Below, piece by piece: positions 18,778-27,692 of a stretch of DNA of 64,000 nt. The notes under the pieces are model-generated. The model had not been told where the DNA came from. It worked only from the letters and a program-made list of their open reading frames with translations, and searched no databases. Position 1 is the first letter of the stretch, and each line of letters starts with the position of its first letter. This DNA comes from Spirochaetia bacterium (GTDB lineage Bacteria > Spirochaetota > UBA4802 > UBA5550): contig VFJS01000002.1 in NCBI GenBank assembly GCA_009885955.1, forward strand, positions 186,001 through 250,000, read 5' to 3'. A program made the translations under genes and the position numbers.

Positions 18778-19941
18778 ATGAAGTATAGAATATGTTATAT
18801 AGTATCCGCCTTTTTTGTTATATTTATTGCCTGTACTCCATCAAGGAATTATCTGATAAAAAAAAATATCCCGGATAATAAGGGAAGTGACAGGATAAGG
18901 GTTCTTATTGGAAAATATGATTCTGAAGTCAGAATTTCATCCAGAACCAGGTTGAGGATTACAGAAAAAATTTCCGGTAAGGTCATATTCGACTCAAGCA
19001 ATACAACAGTTGTTATGCCTCTAAGTAAGGTTGTAACCCCTCTGTATGTAGAATCATGGAATTCCAATATTTCAATTAATGATATCCCATTCCGGGGATC
19101 CTTTGAGATACATAATATTATTGGTAAATTGAATATAATAAATTTACTCGCAGTTGATGAATACCTTCTGAGCGTTGTTCCGAGTGAAATCCCTGCATCA
19201 TGGAATATGCAGGCCCTCAAGGCACAGGCAATAGCAGCAAGGACATATACTTATTATCATATCCAGACGAATAAAGGAAATAGCTTGTATGACTTGGATT
19301 CATCCACAAAATTTCAGGTATACAGGGGTTCATCAGTTGAAAATCCTTCAACAACGGCAGCGGTCATGGAATCATCGGGTGAAATTATTTCCAGTAATGA
19401 TGAATTGATATTATCATTTTTTCATTCAACATGCGGTGGAAAAACATTATCAGACAAATATGTTTGGGGTGGAAAGGGACATCAATATCTTGAAGGGAAG
19501 AACTGCACCTTTTGTAAGAGTTCCCCTGAGTACAAATGGTCAGTGGATTTACCGTTACTTGAAATTAAAAAGTATCTTATTAAAACATACCAAAGTATCG
19601 GAGATATCCAGAATATCACATTTTTCAGACAGAATGATATAACCGTAAAGGTTAAAATAAAGCACAAATTCGGCAACATCGAAATGAGCGGCAATGATTT
19701 CAGGCTGTTATTTCCTTCTAAAAAACTCAAGAGTTCCTATTTTACTTCTGAAAAAACAAAAAACGGGTTGAGGATCCATGGTCGCGGATGGGGACATGGA
19801 GTTGGCATGTGCCAATGGGGTGCAAAGGGGATGGCAGAAAAAGGTTCAAAGTACTCAGAAATACTTAAATTTTATTACAGCAATATTAAAATTGTCAAAG
19901 TTGATCGGAAACAGAATAAAAATATCGCCGGGCTTCACTAA
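18778..19941 (+). CDS. SpoIID/LytB-domain exported protein (probable lipoprotein)
   Basis: A 387-residue protein with the SpoIID/LytB domain. Known members are peptidoglycan lytic enzymes or amidase enhancers. Seen: a signal sequence ending in VIFIAC at residue 20 or so, which fits a loose lipobox, so it is probably lipidated. The domain core has VVPSEIPASWNMQALKAQA near 140-160, AARTYTYYH, STCGGKTLSD near 220, and GRGWGHGVGMCQWGAKGMA near 338. I start it at ATG 18778; TTG 18772 is in frame but has no better ribosome site. It follows the xer gene by 22 bases. The domain occurs in non-sporulating bacteria too, so no sporulation is implied. Confidence 0.88.
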   Translation: MKYRICYIVSAFFVIFIACTPSRNYLIKKNIPDNKGSDRIRVLIGKYDSEVRISSRTRLRITEKISGKVIFDSSNTTVVMPLSKVVTPLYVESWNSNISINDIPFRGSFEIHNIIGKLNIINLLAVDEYLLSVVPSEIPASWNMQALKAQAIAARTYTYYHIQTNKGNSLYDLDSSTKFQVYRGSSVENPSTTAAVMESSGEIISSNDELILSFFHSTCGGKTLSDKYVWGGKGHQYLEGKNCTFCKSSPEYKWSVDLPLLEIKKYLIKTYQSIGDIQNITFFRQNDITVKVKIKHKFGNIEMSGNDFRLLFPSKKLKSSYFTSEKTKNGLRIHGRGWGHGVGMCQWGAKGMAEKGSKYSEILKFYYSNIKIVKVDRKQNKNIAGLH

Positions 19942-20029
19942 AAAATTCTATTGACTATTTTTTATTTAACTCTAATCTGCAACAATATGATTCATTGTGC
20001 TAAAATAATTATTTTTTACAGATGTTAAT

Positions 20030-21066
20030 ATGAGAAATTCGAATTATTCCCTGGACAATTTTTATTTTAACCTTCCGGAAAATCTGGTTTCGCAATTTCC
20101 AATGGATGAAAGGGACCGATCGAAATTAATGTTAGTTGAAAGGTTTACCGGAAAAACCGGCCATTTCATCTTTAGCGATCTTGTTACCATGTTAACCAGC
20201 GGTGACCTCCTTGTATTCAATAATGCAAGGGTACTGAATGGCCGTCTTTACTTCATCAGGGAGACGGGCGGCAAGGTAGAAATTATTTTAATAAAAAAAA
20301 AAGCGAAAGAGTATGGCTTGCCATATCAAACAGGACGAACCGTCTTAGAATTGGTGAGATAATTTATTCATCGGTTGATAAAGGTTTTAAAATTAAAATC
20401 CTGAATAGGGTAGAGGGCTTTCTTGAAATTGAATCGGATGTAGAAATAACTGCGGATTTACTCAAAAGAGTCGGAGTAATTCCCCTTCCTCCATATATAA
20501 AAAGAATTGCCGATGTATCTGATGATCAGAGATACCAGACAATATACTCGGACAGTTACGGTTCTGTTGCAGCACCAACTGCCGGGCTCCATTTTACCGG
20601 GAAATTATTGGAAACCCTTGAAACAAAAGGTGTTGAATCAGCTTTTTTAACACTTCATATATCATGGGGAACATTCCAGCCGGTCAGATCCAAAAATTTA
20701 GATGAACATATCATGCATTCTGAAGAATATGAACTTTCTGAAGAAAGTGCAGGAAAAATTAATTCTGCCAGGAAGGAAGGGAGAAGGGTCATACCGGTGG
20801 GTACTACCTCACTAAGGGTGATCGAGGCGACGTTCAAGGATGGAACAAACATCCCGGGAAAAGGAGAAACTGATATTTTCATATATCCTCCATATGAAAT
20901 TAAATCGGTTAACGGTTTGATTACTAATTTTCATACACCCCGTTCCACTCTCCTTATGCTTGTATCTGCTTTTGCAGGATACGATAATATCATGAATGCG
21001 TACCGTGAAGCTGTAACATTAAAATACAGATTTTATTCCTATGGCGATTCAATGCTGATTGTATAA
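20030..21066 (+). pseudogene. queA: QueA (tRNA preQ1(34) S-adenosylmethionine ribosyltransferase-isomerase), split by a -1 frameshift at an A10 run
   Basis: QueA transfers a ribosyl group from AdoMet to preQ1 at tRNA position 34, making epoxyqueuosine. The 5' frame (20030-20364) gives a QueA N-terminus (LPENLVSQFPMDERDRSKL, NARVLNGRLYF, ETGGKVEIIL) and then runs into a stop. The rest of QueA continues in the -1 frame from the A-run at 20293-20302: WLAISNRTNRLRIGE, SYGSVAAPTAGLHF, HISWGTFQPVRS, PVGTTSLRVIEA, and TNFHTPRSTLLMLVSAF up to TAA. Both halves are well conserved, with no other damage. So this is a recent indel, a sequencing error in the homopolymer, or a gene rescued by polymerase or ribosome slippage. 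ATG 20030 lacks a clear Shine-Dalgarno. Confidence 0.9.
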
Positions 21067-21130
21067 AAAGATTATTGACATACCGTTGATGACGGGAATA
21101 CTTAATTGATAATAGAGATCCAGATACATT

Positions 21131-21937
21131 ATGAAAATTAAAGAAATTATTCAATATATGGAACGTGCTTTTCCTCTTACTCTTCAGGAGTCATATGACA
21201 ACTCCGGCAGCCAGATACTTTTCCCGGATTCAGATATATCATCGATCCTCATCTCCCTGGACATGAGCAGTGAAGTATTAAATGAAGCCCGGGACAGCAG
21301 CTGCAACCTGATAATTACCCATCACCCCTTATTCTTTCAGCCTCTTTCAAGAATCGATGCCTCTGAACCTATATCACAAATGATTATCAAACTGATTGAA
21401 AGAAAAATCAGTATATATTCAGTTCATACAAATCTTGACAAGATTTTCCATAAGAAGTTAAGCCTATACCTTGGATTTATGAATGCATCGCTATTGATTG
21501 AAAAAGAGATTTTGGATGGCCAACCGGTTGGATATGGATCGATATCAATCTTAAAGAATGAAATATCAGCGGAAGCCCTTCTTTTTTTACTGAAAGATAA
21601 ATTAAAAATAGATTTTATTCTTTACGCCGGTGATCGGAGCAGGAAAATAACCAGTATTGCATTTTTAAATGGTGCAGGAGGGAAATCAATAGAAAAGATT
21701 ATAAAAAATAATCATGTTGACTGCATTGTGACCGGGGATATCGGATACCATGATGCGAAATTTGCAATGGATTATCCTGTTATGCTGATCGATGCCGGAC
21801 ATTTCAGTACTGAGAGAGTTCTCCTTGATTTTTTGAGCAGCCAGTTACATGAGTATATATCCACAATACATAGTTTTGAAAATATAAGGATTTTAAAGTC
21901 AGTAAAAGAAAAAAATCCATTTAATCTCTATTGTTAA
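21131..21937 (+). CDS. NIF3/YbgI/DUF34-family metal-binding protein
   Basis: A 268-residue member of the NIF3-like (DUF34) family, often labelled GTP cyclohydrolase I type 2, though the biochemical role is unresolved. Seen: ESYDNSGSQIL near residue 20 (family W(D)N-G motif), LIITHHPLFFQPL near 61 with the paired His metal ligands, SVHTNLDK near 96, and the C-terminal VTGDIGYHDAKFA and DAGHFSTERV near 200-230. It lacks the inserted PII-like domain that lengthens some bacterial homologues. It forms a tight plus-strand run with the downstream zinc-ribbon gene, six bases on. Confidence 0.9.
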   Translation: MKIKEIIQYMERAFPLTLQESYDNSGSQILFPDSDISSILISLDMSSEVLNEARDSSCNLIITHHPLFFQPLSRIDASEPISQMIIKLIERKISIYSVHTNLDKIFHKKLSLYLGFMNASLLIEKEILDGQPVGYGSISILKNEISAEALLFLLKDKLKIDFILYAGDRSRKITSIAFLNGAGGKSIEKIIKNNHVDCIVTGDIGYHDAKFAMDYPVMLIDAGHFSTERVLLDFLSSQLHEYISTIHSFENIRILKSVKEKNPFNLYC

Positions 21938-21943
21938 TATGAT

Positions 21944-22645
21944 ATGAATGAGCAGATAAAAATAATGATTGAGCTACAACAAATCTGGGATAATATTCTG
22001 AAAAACAGGGATAATATCAGCAGATGCCAGGGTAAATTAATTAAAATGGAGGATGACCTCAAAAAAAAGAGAGATGAAATAAACAAACTCGGAGAATATA
22101 TCAAGAAATTGAAGAATTCCATAAAAAGTCACGAAACTGATCTTTTAGACAAGGATACAAAAAATAAAAAGCTGCTTGAAAGGAAGGAGCTTGTTAAATC
22201 AGAAAGAGAACTTGATGCCTTGAGCAGTGAACTTGTCAATGTCCAACATTATCGTGACGAACTGGAAACTGCGATCCTTCAATTTTTTGATGATCTTGAG
22301 AAATATGAGGAAAAGTTCTCAATCTCTGAAAGTGAATTACATGCATCAGAAAAAACTGCAGCTGAAGACTCTATAAATTTACAGAACATGATCGAACAAT
22401 ACCAGGGAAGGATTGATGAAAATCAGAAAAAATTTGATGAACTGATCGTGAATATTCAGCCTCAATTCAGGTCAAAATTCACAAAACTACTCCTGTCAAA
22501 AACAGGAATTGCAGTAGGGGTATTGACCGGCGAAGTATGCAGCAGCTGTAATTTTCAGGTACCTCCATATCTTGCAAAAGAAGCCGGCATGAACAACGAT
22601 CCGGTCACATGTTCCAACTGTGGAAAATTTATCTATAAAATCTGA
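21944..22645 (+). CDS. Coiled-coil C4 zinc-ribbon protein (DUF164, CdsZ/FlgZ-like)
   Basis: A 233-residue protein. Residues 1-175 form a long antiparallel coiled coil rich in Lys and Glu, and the C-terminus holds a C4 zinc ribbon (CSSCNFQV near 199, CSNCGKFIY near 223). Known: this architecture is the DUF164 family. Its studied members, chlamydial CdsZ (CT398) and Helicobacter HP0958/FlgZ, bind sigma-54 or export-apparatus components, and HP0958 also binds flagellin-related mRNA. Function here is not shown by the sequence. A cytoplasmic adaptor is the safest reading. Located six bases after the NIF3 gene, a pairing common in many genomes. Confidence 0.9.
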   Translation: MNEQIKIMIELQQIWDNILKNRDNISRCQGKLIKMEDDLKKKRDEINKLGEYIKKLKNSIKSHETDLLDKDTKNKKLLERKELVKSERELDALSSELVNVQHYRDELETAILQFFDDLEKYEEKFSISESELHASEKTAAEDSINLQNMIEQYQGRIDENQKKFDELIVNIQPQFRSKFTKLLLSKTGIAVGVLTGEVCSSCNFQVPPYLAKEAGMNNDPVTCSNCGKFIYKI

Positions 22646-22707
22646 TTTTGTATAAGATTTTTTTATCTTAAGATCCAATATCACCAGTATATATAATAGG
22701 AGCACAA

Positions 22708-23388
22708 ATGTTATTAAGTATCGACAGGGTTCTGCAGTTACTATCAGATGGGAAGACTGTTTCAAAGATTGCTGAGCTGGCAAAGTGCGATGAGTCAAAT
22801 GTCATAGAAGTTATAAAAGAGGCAAGAAATATATTAAACAGTCAGGACAGGCAGGTCACAAGAAAAAAAATAATTTTTAAGAAAAAAAATGATAATGATA
22901 TTTCTGCTGATAATGAAGCAAGGGAAAAAAAAATAAATAAGATGTTCAAAGGCTCCGAATTATCAACAGTACCGGTTGAATCATCATTGGTCATGTATGT
23001 AGATGGAACCTCCCATGGTTCGCCAGGGCCGTCTGGAATAGGCATCCTTATCTATGACAGGGGGAACCGGCAGGTTGGAAAATTGTCCTATTATATCGGC
23101 AAGATGACTGTTATAGAAGCAATTTACAATGGTATTTTAAGGGCTCTTGAAATAGCTGAATTTTTTCAAACAAAAGAATTAAAGTTGAGAATTAACTCGG
23201 AGACAGTTATCAAGGAGTTAAATGGAGAGATAAAGATTGATAAAAGCAGCATAAAAAAAATGCATACTGAAATTGTCCTGTTGAAAAAAAATATTAAAAA
23301 CTGTAAAATAGAACATGTAACTGGGAATTTACATGAAAAAGCAAAGTACCTGTCAAATTTAGGGGCCGATAAAAAGAATTTTGCATGA
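22708..23388 (+). CDS. RNase HI-fold protein with N-terminal HTH-like segment; catalytic residues partly replaced
   Basis: A 226-residue protein. Residues 1-50 look like a helix-turn-helix (VLQLLSDGKTVSKIAELAKCDESN), then a basic linker, then an RNase H fold (about 92-226). The first catalytic Asp is present in YVDGTSHGSPGPSGIG near 97, and the Glu in VIEAIYNGILRALE near 137. The third position, normally SDSxxV, reads INSETV near 162 (Asp replaced by Asn). The last, normally EADxLA, reads EKAKYLSN near 212 (Asp replaced by Lys). Nuclease activity is therefore doubtful and a nucleic-acid-binding role is possible. It overlaps recJ by four bases (ATGA), so the two are translationally coupled. 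Confidence 0.8.
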   Translation: MLLSIDRVLQLLSDGKTVSKIAELAKCDESNVIEVIKEARNILNSQDRQVTRKKIIFKKKNDNDISADNEAREKKINKMFKGSELSTVPVESSLVMYVDGTSHGSPGPSGIGILIYDRGNRQVGKLSYYIGKMTVIEAIYNGILRALEIAEFFQTKELKLRINSETVIKELNGEIKIDKSSIKKMHTEIVLLKKNIKNCKIEHVTGNLHEKAKYLSNLGADKKNFA

Positions 23389-25439
23389 AAAAAAACTGGA
23401 TTACGAACGATTTAGAATTTGATACTTCGAATGACATTTCGAAGCTTCTGAATTTGGATGAGTCAATAATTTCCATTCTCTATTCAAGAAATATAAGAAC
23501 CCCCAGAGAAGTGTATGATTTTATAAATCCCCGTCTGTCTATGGCGCATAGTCCATTTAAATTGAATGGAATGTATGATGCTGTGACCAGATTAAGAAAA
23601 GCAATTCAGGCTAATGAAAAAATAGGTGTTTTCTCCGATTCTGATATAGATGGACTGACATCTTTGGCAATATTGCACAAGCTGTTTCACAGGTTCGGGA
23701 TAGAAATTTTTTACAGATATCCGGTAGATGATGAATCATACGGTTTGACAAATACAATTATTGATGATTTTATTAGAAATGATGTAGATGTTATAATAAC
23801 GGTAGATTCGGGCATACGGGATGTTAATGAAATTGAATATGCCAGAAAAAATGGAATTGATGTAATTATTTCAGACCATCATGAGCAGGATATTATCCTC
23901 CCTGACGCAATAATAATTAATCCAAGAAAAAAAGAATGTACCTATCCATTTAAAGATCTGGCCGGTGTAGGCGTGGCATATAAAATATGCCACGCTCTGC
24001 TGTTGACTTATCTCCCAAGCTACAATCGTTATTTTTTACTTATAACCGGTGAAGATGGATCGTACGCTTATTCGCTTATGAGAGACTGCATCCTTGAGAA
24101 GACTGAATCAAATAGATCCTATGATGATATCATGAGCATTTCTGAATCCATTAATGCGTCTGATAAGATATTATTATTTGATGCTGATGAACTCCTTAAT
24201 GTGTTTATTAACGAAAATAAATGTGTCCTGAATATTTCTGATTTAATCAAGGAGATAAACCCTTCCGCTATTCATGAAAACATGAATTTAGAATTTCTTG
24301 TTGAATTTTTCAATATAAATATAATGCTTTTTGATAAAAAAATAGACCTTGTTGATGCGATATTTTTTGAAATACAACTTAACAGCTCAAAGAAAATTCA
24401 ATCTTTCCTGCATTCGATACTTGAGCTTGTAGCAATTGGAAGTATCGCGGATGTTATGCCGCTGATAAATGAAAATAGGATCCTTGTCCATAATGGCATT
24501 AAACACCTTAATAAATCCGAGCATATGGGTTTAAGCGCAATTATTAAAAAAAATAGCGTTGATTCGAAATTTATCGGCTGGGACATAGCACCGATTCTTA
24601 ATTCTCCAGGCAGATTCGGACAGACGGATTTAACAGCAGATTTTTTTATCAGTAATGATATCGATAAGGTAAATTCGGTTATCAGCAAGATTAAAAGCAT
24701 AAACGACTATCGAAAAAACCTTGTTGATAAGATATTAAATGAAATATTGTCCGGTACCTTGATAGAAGAAGACGTTCCAGATTCGAGTCTATTTTTTCAT
24801 ATGTCCAGTGAAATTCCAGAGGGACTTGCCGGTTTAATAGCCGGGAGACTTACCCATCAATTGCATAGACCTGTTATCATTGCATCGCTCCCGGGGAAAA
24901 ATGGTACAATTAAAGGTTCAGGAAGATGTATTGGCGATTTTAATTTTTTTAACTATATAATTCCATTTTCAAATATGTTTGAAAAAGTTGGAGGCCATTC
25001 TCAGGCTTTCGGATTTACAATTAAACTTGAAAAATTAAATGATGTTATTGAAAAAATAAGAGCAGAATTAAACAAGAATTTCTGTTATGAAAACAAGCTT
25101 AAAATAGATCTTGAAATAGATATCAGCCGGCTCGACAAAAAATTCATCAGAGAACTATTTATGCTTGAACCTTTCGGAAAGGGCAATGAATCGCCACTTT
25201 TTTTATCAAAAGATGTTGTAATTGACAGTTTTCATAAAATTGGAGTAAAAAATAATCATGGGAAATTTATACTGAGAAGCAGAACTCCTATAAATGCCTT
25301 AGGCTGGAACCTTGCTGAAAAAATGGCTGAGTATTATAAAAAAGGAAAACCAATTGATATAATTTATAAAGTTGAAAAAAATAGTTTCAAAGGGATAGAA
25401 ACTACTCAATTAATTCTTCTTGATTTGGATGATAATTAA
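23385..25439 (+). CDS. recJ: Single-stranded-DNA-specific exonuclease RecJ, with a long insertion
   Basis: A DHH/DHHA1 phosphoesterase of 684 residues that degrades single-stranded DNA 5'-3' in recombination and repair. Motif I is FSDSDIDGLTS near 83-93 (usually DYDxDG), motif II TVDSGI near 142, and the DHH motif ISDHHEQ near 163. Then come VAIGSIADVMPL near 345 and, in DHHA1, GLAGLIAGRLTHQ and VGGHSQAFGFTI near 530. Between CHALLLTYLP (about 207) and the LELVAIGS segment (about 341) lie about 130 residues with no counterpart in short RecJ proteins such as that of E. coli. This segment is rich in Asp, Asn and Ile. ATG 23385 overlaps the upstream stop. It is convergent with the OmpA-like gene. 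Confidence 0.9.
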   Translation: MKKNWITNDLEFDTSNDISKLLNLDESIISILYSRNIRTPREVYDFINPRLSMAHSPFKLNGMYDAVTRLRKAIQANEKIGVFSDSDIDGLTSLAILHKLFHRFGIEIFYRYPVDDESYGLTNTIIDDFIRNDVDVIITVDSGIRDVNEIEYARKNGIDVIISDHHEQDIILPDAIIINPRKKECTYPFKDLAGVGVAYKICHALLLTYLPSYNRYFLLITGEDGSYAYSLMRDCILEKTESNRSYDDIMSISESINASDKILLFDADELLNVFINENKCVLNISDLIKEINPSAIHENMNLEFLVEFFNINIMLFDKKIDLVDAIFFEIQLNSSKKIQSFLHSILELVAIGSIADVMPLINENRILVHNGIKHLNKSEHMGLSAIIKKNSVDSKFIGWDIAPILNSPGRFGQTDLTADFFISNDIDKVNSVISKIKSINDYRKNLVDKILNEILSGTLIEEDVPDSSLFFHMSSEIPEGLAGLIAGRLTHQLHRPVIIASLPGKNGTIKGSGRCIGDFNFFNYIIPFSNMFEKVGGHSQAFGFTIKLEKLNDVIEKIRAELNKNFCYENKLKIDLEIDISRLDKKFIRELFMLEPFGKGNESPLFLSKDVVIDSFHKIGVKNNHGKFILRSRTPINALGWNLAEKMAEYYKKGKPIDIIYKVEKNSFKGIETTQLILLDLDDN

Positions 25440-25449
25440 TAATTGCTTT

Positions 25450-26211
25450 TTAATCAATTCCTGATATGATCATCTCGATCCGGTCTATTCTCCTGAATCC
25501 TATAGGAGTATTCATTGGGATCCTGTTTCCGGCTCCTATTGTTTCAATTCGGATAGCCTCTATTCCATTATATATAAAGTAATTTTTGATTGCAAGGGAT
25601 TTCTTTTCAGAATTTTTATTGTAGTCATTAAAACTGGAATGCCCGATAATTTTGATTTTAGTATTTGAAAATTTTTTCATTACTTCAATTGTTTTATCTA
25701 GATACATTTTTCCTTTATTGTTTATTAAATAGCTTGTTTTATTGAAAAGATCATTATCGAGTATTTCATTTCTATATATATTATCTTTTCTGAAAAGATT
25801 TGCATATGTTATAAATTTATAATTACCAGGCTCATATTTATCCTCAGTAACTTTTCCCTTCTGAGCATTTTTTTTATAGTAATTGTTTTCTAAAATAATT
25901 TTCTGAATTCGGTTTTTTCTTGCTTTCGCGAAGAATGATGCTGTTTCGAGTTTAATAATGGAAATGCTGGAGTAAAAATATGCAAGATTGTATTCTTTGT
26001 TATCCAGATGTGTCCTTGAATTTCTTATATTAATAATAGCCTCTGTATAAAAATTATAGGGAATGTGCTCCTGAAGGTTTATGTCATTATCCAGTTCCAT
26101 CATAAGAATCTCGGATTTTTTTATTACTTCCAGAGTTTTTTCTTTATCCCATGAAAATACTATTTTGGGAATAGCGAAAGTAATTAAAATTAGAATAAAT
26201 ATTTTTTTCAT
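25450..26211 (-). CDS. Exported protein with degenerate OmpA-like C-terminal domain
   Basis: A 253-residue protein with a signal peptide (about 1-20, ending IVFSWD). A helical region (about 20-120) follows, with alternating features also seen in the neighbouring 116-residue protein (ASFFAKA, AYFYSS). The C-terminal domain resembles OmpA peptidoglycan-binding domains: IKIIGHSSFNDYNKNSEKKSLA, NGIEAIRIETIGAG and RRIDRIEMII. The canonical NxxLSxxRA is weakened to EKKSLAIKNY. Inference: an envelope protein that may bind peptidoglycan. The gene 26225-26575 lies 13 bases upstream on the same strand, so the pair is an operon. Confidence 0.75.
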   Translation of the reverse strand: MKKIFILILITFAIPKIVFSWDKEKTLEVIKKSEILMMELDNDINLQEHIPYNFYTEAIINIRNSRTHLDNKEYNLAYFYSSISIIKLETASFFAKARKNRIQKIILENNYYKKNAQKGKVTEDKYEPGNYKFITYANLFRKDNIYRNEILDNDLFNKTSYLINNKGKMYLDKTIEVMKKFSNTKIKIIGHSSFNDYNKNSEKKSLAIKNYFIYNGIEAIRIETIGAGNRIPMNTPIGFRRIDRIEMIISGID

Positions 26212-26224
26212 AGGATTCGTGGAA

Positions 26225-26575
26225 TTAATCCATCTTATTTTTTATGTCTTTAATTTCATTTTCAGAATTGTTATAATCAATTTTCGCTTCAATCAGATTA
26301 AAATAAACCATGGCAATGCTTATAACATAAGAGGCTTTTTCATAATCCCCTTCTTTGATGAGATTATTCGAGTTCTCAATTAAATCTTGAATGGCTTTTA
26401 TCTCATTTGCAATTATCTGAATTGATGTTGCTGATTTTATCTTATCAAGCTTGTTCAGGGCAGTTAATTTTAAATTATTAACTTCCTCCAATTGTTCATC
26501 AGCAAAGCAGATAGAAATCTGTGAAAAACAAAATAAAACAACTAATACAGATACTTTTAAAACCATTACTTGCAT
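26225..26575 (-). CDS. Small exported helical protein paired with the OmpA-like gene
   Basis: A 116-residue protein with a signal peptide ending near residue 25 (SISICFAD-like: ISICFADEQ). The mature part is helical and rich in Asn, Lys, Glu and Ile (LKLTALNKLDKIKSATSIQ, NNLIKEGDYEKASYVISIAMVYF). The segment about tandem helices with KEGDYEKA resembles TPR-like or DUF4398-like modules, often found before OmpA domains, and is similar in style to the N-terminal part of its neighbour. Family not assigned. ATG 26575 has GAGGA about ten bases upstream; ATG 26566 is an alternative. Position suggests the two proteins work together in the periplasm. Confidence 0.7.
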   Translation of the reverse strand: MQVMVLKVSVLVVLFCFSQISICFADEQLEEVNNLKLTALNKLDKIKSATSIQIIANEIKAIQDLIENSNNLIKEGDYEKASYVISIAMVYFNLIEAKIDYNNSENEIKDIKNKMD

Positions 26576-26858
26576 TTCAGTATTTTCCTCAATTATTGAA
26601 ATTCAATAAAATTGTAATATGTAAATTAAATATATATTATTTTTTTATTTATACCGTCAATTCATTTTTAAAATTAATAATATATTTAATCTCAGTGCAT
26701 AATGAATATTCTCCGGTATAGAAATGTTAAAGAAAGTACTTATTTTTATTAAATTGAATACAAATTAAAATTTTATTTGATTTATTATAAATTTATATTT
26801 GACTTGTTATTGCGTATATTACATATTTATTTTAAAATATATTATACAGGTTTGAAAT

Positions 26859-27158
26859 ATGGATATTGATATAAATGAAAACATTGAACTAGTGAATATC
26901 TCTGTAAAAGGAGATATTGAAATGATGACTATTAAAAGCTTTAAACAAAAGCTTTTTGAGATAGGTGAAAATGTCAATAAGGATATTGAAATTGACCTAT
27001 CTGATGTTGATTATATCGACTCTTCAGGTGTAGGGGTCTTAATCAGTTTGTTAAAGCTTCAAAAGCAGAAAGGAAAAACATTATCCATTAATAAAGTCAG
27101 TCCTAAAGTCCTGAATATACTTAAACTCAGCTCCCTGTCTGATGTTTTCAAATTATAA
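26859..27158 (+). CDS. STAS-domain anti-sigma factor antagonist
   Basis: A 99-residue stand-alone STAS protein of the SpoIIAA/RsbV type. Such proteins bind an anti-sigma kinase when unphosphorylated and are inactivated by phosphorylation of a conserved Ser. Seen: EIDLSDVDYIDSSGVGVLISLL near residues 44-65, with the phospho-acceptor Ser in DSSG, and a C-terminal helix VLNILKLSSLSDVF. No cognate kinase or PP2C phosphatase is nearby, so its partner is elsewhere. ATG 26859 is preceded by a weak AGG. A TTGACT at 26799-26804 could be part of its promoter. Confidence 0.9.
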   Translation: MDIDINENIELVNISVKGDIEMMTIKSFKQKLFEIGENVNKDIEIDLSDVDYIDSSGVGVLISLLKLQKQKGKTLSINKVSPKVLNILKLSSLSDVFKL

Positions 27159-27191
27159 TATCAAATTTCTCTCCGTTTTATCAATATTCTA

Positions 27192-27692
27192 ATGATTAAA
27201 AGCAGTTGTAATTTTAGGGTTGGACAAGGTTTTGATGTCCACAAATTTAGTTCCGGCCGGGACCTCACTCTTGGTGGTGAAAAAATCGATTTTCACATGG
27301 GCCTTGCCGGGCATTCCGATGCCGATGCGCTAATCCATTCTATAATTGATTCCCTGCTGGGCGCATCAAATCTCGGGGATATCGGCAGTAATTTTCCCGA
27401 CGATAATGATGATTTCAAGAATATATATAGTATCAAACTACTGAATTTCGTTAATGAGAAGCTCACAAAAGCCGGAATTGTTATAATAAACATTGATTCA
27501 ACAATTATTTGCGAAAAGCCGAAAATCCTTCCATATGTCGTCAGAATGAAAAGGAATATATCAGCAGCCCTGGAAAATCTTGACATTGACAGGATTAGTA
27601 TCAAGGGGAAGACCTCTGAGGGGCTCGGGTATGCAGGCAGGGGGGAAGGAATATATGTCCATACAGTATCGCTTATAGAGATCAATAAATAG
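27192..27692 (+). CDS. ispF: 2-C-methyl-D-erythritol 2,4-cyclodiphosphate synthase
   Basis: Catalyses the cyclisation step of the MEP isoprenoid pathway, releasing CMP. It has 166 residues, the usual length. The metal-binding DVHKF is near residue 15, LGGEKI near 28, HSDADALIHSIIDSLLGAS near 41-60, and the C-terminal signature IKGKTSEGLGYAGRGEGI near 136. ATG 27192 follows the STAS gene by 33 bases and both may share a transcript. No ispD is adjacent, unlike the common ispDF fusion or pair. Confidence 0.96.
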   Translation: MIKSSCNFRVGQGFDVHKFSSGRDLTLGGEKIDFHMGLAGHSDADALIHSIIDSLLGASNLGDIGSNFPDDNDDFKNIYSIKLLNFVNEKLTKAGIVIINIDSTIICEKPKILPYVVRMKRNISAALENLDIDRISIKGKTSEGLGYAGRGEGIYVHTVSLIEINK

